Source: Circinella minor (taxonomy: Eukaryota; Mucoromycota; Mucoromycetes; Mucorales; Lichtheimiaceae). From it: DNA of 64,000 nt. Location of the stretch: the NCBI GenBank assembly GCA_016758965.1, contig JAEPRB010000100.1:1-64000 (forward strand). The letters are read 5' to 3'. The notes under the pieces are model-generated. The model ran no database searches, was not told the DNA's origin, and saw nothing but the letters and a program-made list of their open reading frames with translations. Made by a program: the position numbers and the translations under genes. This document shows, piece by piece, positions 60,776 through 64,000 of the stretch; position 1 is the stretch's first letter; every line of letters starts with the position of its first letter.

Positions 60776-61204
60776 TTAGAATTGAGGTGGTGGTCCCAAT
60801 TCATCTGCACAACACCAACCAAAACATGCACCCAATAAACTATATATATATAATTTGTTATTATTAGTAAAAAATAATAATAATGTTTTCTTTTTTTTTT
60901 CTCATATTACAATTGAAATAATTACATACAATGCTACGCAACAAATATCAGGTACTCCACAACAAGTAGAGTTATTATAAGCCATTGGAGGAGGAGGTGG
61001 AGGGGGATAATAATTCGGTGAATAATAATTATAATCGGATGGATAACCTGTCATAGTAGGAGGAGGATAATAAGGAGTTGTTGCAGTACTCATCGGCATT
61101 GGTTGTGGTTGATAACTGTTATTAGGTATTAAAGAACCAGGTCTATACCCTGATTGTAATGCAGCTGCAACAGCAGAAGCTAATATAGGTGCACCCGATG
61201 TCAT
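60776..61204 (-). CDS. Small proline/tyrosine-rich protein with CYSTM-like tail
   Basis: Two exons (61204–60930, 60839–60776) join in frame to 112 residues. The first 78 residues are Pro/Tyr/Ser-rich (YYPPPTMTGYPSDYNYYSPN, then a run of seven prolines). The tail STCCGVPDICCVAFLLGACFGWCCADE is a cysteine-studded hydrophobic helix with acidic residues after it, the CYSTM pattern, and resembles the tail of the gene at 4076–4721. It is probably membrane-associated and stress-related, by family. The 3' end lies 72 bp from the convergent acetoacetyl-CoA synthetase gene. Confidence 0.75.
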
Positions 61205-61518
61205 TTTTATTTTGATAAACGTTTCTTTTTTTTATTTGAAAAAAGAGATAAAATATTGAAACGAACAATAGGTATCCACTAATCACTTTATATATCCTTT
61301 TCTCTTTTGCTCAGCCTAGTAAGCTCATTTGTTCTCTTTTTTCTATGGCTCACGTGTATAATAAAATAAATAAACAAACAAAACAAATATGGAATTTACT
61401 TACTAACCAACAAGAAGTAAGTATATTAAATGTATATATATCAGTACATTCTAACGTACGATTTTTCTTTTTATTTATTTACATATTTGAAAGAAAATAT
61501 ACATATGAAAATATACAC
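61205..61518. other. Intergenic region
   Basis: About 310 bp between two small minus-strand genes, AT-rich; the CYSTM-like gene's promoter should lie here. No site recognised. Confidence 0.35.
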
Positions 61519-61857
61519 TTATTTTGATTGAGAATTAGAATTATCATGATAAGAGGATGATGTATGATTCATTTGTGATGTATGAATTATATTATAATGA
61601 TGATTAGGTATCAATAAAGCATTATTATTGGTTGTTGAATTACTTTGATGGGAATTAGGATGGATAGGCTGTTGTTGATGATCTTCTATAATAGATCTTG
61701 GTAATGAACAACTTGATCCTTCTGGTGCACTATGTAATGAAGATGCCATTCTTCCTGTAAGATAGTGGGTTTGATCTGTTGATAAATGATGCCCAAATCG
61801 TTTCATAACACTATTCATATAAAAAGGTGGACATTCTTTTTGTACTGGTGGAATCAT
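61519..61857 (-). CDS. Small hypothetical protein, 112 residues
   Basis: A single open frame begins MIPPVQKECPPFYMNSVMKRFGHHL and becomes low-complexity (His, Asn, Ser, Gln) after about residue 55. The non-repetitive first half looks like coding sequence. No family recognised and no introns needed. It shares its strand with the CYSTM-like gene downstream. It could be part of a larger gene with exons I did not find. Confidence 0.45.
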   Translation of the reverse strand: MIPPVQKECPPFYMNSVMKRFGHHLSTDQTHYLTGRMASSLHSAPEGSSCSLPRSIIEDHQQQPIHPNSHQSNSTTNNNALLIPNHHYNIIHTSQMNHTSSSYHDNSNSQSK

Positions 61858-63050
61858 TCCTTCCTCTTTCTTTTCTTATTTATATGTATGTGTAGAAAAA
61901 TGAAAGATATTAAAAAAAAAGGTAGAAAAAAAAAAAAAGAGGAAGAAAAAAAAAAGAAATAACTACATGTTTGTTTTATCTGTTTTTTTTTGAAACTATT
62001 TAATTATTATTATTATGCATATTCTGTTTAGATTTAATCAAAAGTCATTTGTGCGGGGGGAATTGATTATCGATTGTGTTATTTGTGCAGAAGAAAAGGA
62101 ATAAATCATTATATTAATCTGTACATTATCGTTTATAAATCAATTTCATGTTGTGAATTTTATTTATTTGACATGTAAAAAGAGACGTGTAAATATAAAA
62201 CTTTAACACATAATAAAATTGGGGTCTTTAGGACCTATGATCTACACACACACACAAACCATCAATAAAAAAAAAATGGAGAACCGAAAAGAACGAAAAA
62301 GAAGGAGGAGCAAGTAGAAATGATTTATTTTAATTGGCTATTATTTTTCTATATACGGGATTCTAAACTGATTTTCAATTAATGATCAGACCAGAACCAA
62401 TTTTCATATGGTAACGCGACCGGATACAATCGGACAGGACCCCGCAATTAACACGAAAAGAACGACGCGGTTCTATTTTCAGTTTTTTGTTCTCGCTCTC
62501 CTAACCCAATTCCCTCCCCCCTACCCTAACTCTCCCCCACTTTAAAAAAAGAAACCGCGGAGGGACGCAGTTAGTCGTTGTTGTACGGTGCGTCCCCCCC
62601 ACACAAACACACAACAGACAGCATGATGTGGACAACAAATAAATTTATTCACTTCTTTTAATGCAATATATGATAATTAAAAATAATAATAAATTAGCAG
62701 TAATATACAAAAACCAAATGTTTTTATTATGTCTTATGAATAAAAAAAAATTCATATAAGAATATAGACATAATAATAATAAGAACAAGCAAGAGGACCA
62801 ACCCAAAAAAAAAAAAGTTGAACTATTCTTGATTATGTGAATCCAACCATACAGAGAGAAGGGGAAGGGGGTCCTTTTTAAACACACTGATCCCGGTACA
62901 CCCGAAAAAAAGTCGGAATGGGGTTTTTTTTGGTGAGAGAAAAAACGTACAACATATAAATAACAGGACATAATTAACGTCTCGCTCTTCTTTTCTCTTC
63001 TTTTCTTTTCTCTCACATCTTTTTTTTCTTCTTTACATATATATAAAAAA
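61858..63050. promoter_or_regulatory. Intergenic region with the aldolase promoter
   Basis: About 1.2 kb between divergent genes. The right half is unusually C-rich for this window (62500–62610) and contains an 8-bp inverted repeat GGGACGCA/TGCGTCCC (62562–62569, 62589–62596). A pure pyrimidine tract of CTTTTCT units (62984–63033) ends just before the ATG, as in highly expressed fungal genes. Specific factors cannot be named. Confidence 0.45.
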
Positions 63051-64000
63051 ATGGGTATTCTCGACGTTGTTCCTGCTGGTGTTGTTACTGGTGATGACAT
63101 GCTTAAGCTCTTCGGCTACGGTATGTATACGAAAAAGTTTTTAATTTAGAAAAATATAAACAGAGTGTGTTGTTACTTTACCAACCTTTACTATCTACCT
63201 CTGTCTCTCTCTCTCTCAATCCCCCCCACACACATATATATATACATATATATAATAAATATAAACATAAACCTAAGGCGACATGTTTGTGTATTTAAAA
63301 CCATGCATATATACTAACTATATTTTAATGATTACTATTTATTTTAAGCCCGTGAGCACAAGTTTGCTATCCCTGCCATTAACTGTACTTCTACCAGGTA
63401 AAAAAAAAAATTGATATATTGTGTTGTTAAATCATTATTAGTTTTCTGTTTTTTTTCGGGGAAGTAAAAAGGTTTATTAACACACAAACGCGTAATTATA
63501 GCACTATTAATGCTGCTTTGGAAGCTGCTCGTGATATCAACTCTCCTATCATTATTCAATTCTCTCAAGGTGGTGCCGCTTTCATTGCTGGTAAGGGTTT
63601 GTCTAACAAGAACCAAGAAGCCTCAATCGTTGGTGCTATCGCTGGTGCTCAAGTAAGTAGTATAATAATATAGTGTATAGTGAGAAGGGATTTGATCTGT
63701 GTTTCGATTTATAATGGATCTGACTAACAATTTATTATTATTTATTTAGTACATTCGTGCCGTAGCCAAGTCTTATGGTATCCCTGTCGTTATTCACTCT
63801 GATCATTGTGCTAAGAAGCTTCTCCCTTGGTTCGATGGTAAATATACAATGAAGATATATATGTAAAAAAAAAAGAGTTTATAAAAAAAAAAGAAGAGTG
63901 AGAGATATACAATAAGGATTGGTATAGAACTAATATAAATAATATATATTTAACTACTAGGTATGTTGGCCGCTGATGAAGAATATTTCAAGGCTCACGG
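63051..64000 (+). CDS. FBA1: Class II fructose-bisphosphate aldolase, 5' part (cut by window end)
   Basis: Five exons are visible: 63051–63120, 63349–63397, 63502–63652, 63750–63837 and 63961 to the edge. They join in frame to about 133 residues. The start MGILDVVPAGVVTGDDMLKLF and HKFAIPAINCTSTSTINAAL are typical of fungal class II aldolase, and VIHSDHCAKKLLPW carries the first zinc-binding histidine and the catalytic aspartate (SDHC). The enzyme splits fructose-1,6-bisphosphate into two triose phosphates in glycolysis. The rest of the barrel, including two more zinc histidines, lies beyond the window. Codon use is C-ending and highly biased, as for abundant proteins. Confidence 0.95.

Overview
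The window is eukaryotic and almost certainly fungal. Genes are broken by many short GT–AG introns (mostly 50–150 nt, ending TAG or CAG), intergenic DNA is very AT-rich with long poly-A/T runs, and no bacterial operon signals are present. The gene content (carotenoid cleavage oxygenase, Cce1-type mitochondrial resolvase, Iml2/TTC39, ArAE/Bre4-like transporter, ER DnaJ with an HEEL tail) and intron density point to an early-diverging filamentous fungus, most likely Mucoromycota (Mucorales-like). That placement is an inference; no rDNA is present to settle it.

Layout. 1–0.15 kb: possible minus-strand gene fragment. 0.9–2.5 kb: ER DnaJ (+). 4.1–4.7 kb: small proline/cysteine-rich CYSTM-like protein (+). 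5.9–6.8 kb: Cce1/Ydc2 resolvase (−), divergent from a carotenoid oxygenase (+, 7.0–9.1 kb). 9.3–15.7 kb: three minus-strand genes, eL42, a membrane-anchored double amidohydrolase, and eS1. 16.0–18.9 kb: a 12-exon gamma-glutamyltransferase-like gene (−). 21.5–22.5 kb: p23/Sba1 (+). 24.6–27.0 and 27.7–28.9 kb: two unrecognised single-membrane-anchor proteins, convergent. 30.9–32.2 kb: U1-70K (+). 32.8–36.0 kb: Iml2/TTC39 (+). 36.6–37.3 kb: Stf2-like small protein (+). 37.8–38.9 kb: Vma22/CCDC115 (−). 40.3–44.3 kb: ArAE/Bre4-like membrane protein (+). 45.2–47.5 kb: a decayed MFS monocarboxylate-type transporter. 48.1–48.9 kb: small membrane protein (−). 49–53 kb: gene-poor. 53.2–56.9 kb: a mobile-element cluster. 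58.1–60.7 kb: acetoacetyl-CoA synthetase (+). 60.8–61.9 kb: a second CYSTM-like gene and a small hypothetical (−). 63.05 kb to the end: class II fructose-bisphosphate aldolase (+, cut by the window edge).

The genes are mostly independent housekeeping functions: translation (eL42, eS1), splicing (U1-70K), folding (ERdj3/Scj1-like DnaJ, p23), V-ATPase assembly (Vma22), mtDNA recombination (Cce1) and carbon/ketone metabolism (aldolase, acetoacetyl-CoA synthetase). The carotenoid oxygenase is the main link to fungal-specific biology: in Mucorales such enzymes start trisporoid (sex pheromone) synthesis from beta-carotene.

The most unusual region is 53.5–56.9 kb. A 2.44-kb foldback element with 13-bp perfect termini, long inverted arms built of diverged modules and a matching TTAT on both sides encloses a splice-ready coding exon. 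Just upstream lies a compact block of strong hairpins, including a perfect 12-bp stem with a C(UUCG)G loop. A 151-bp mariner/pogo-type MITE abuts the element's right end. A further MITE lies at 19.5–20.0 kb. All exon joins were worked out by hand from splice sites and reading-frame continuity; no database search or alignment was run.
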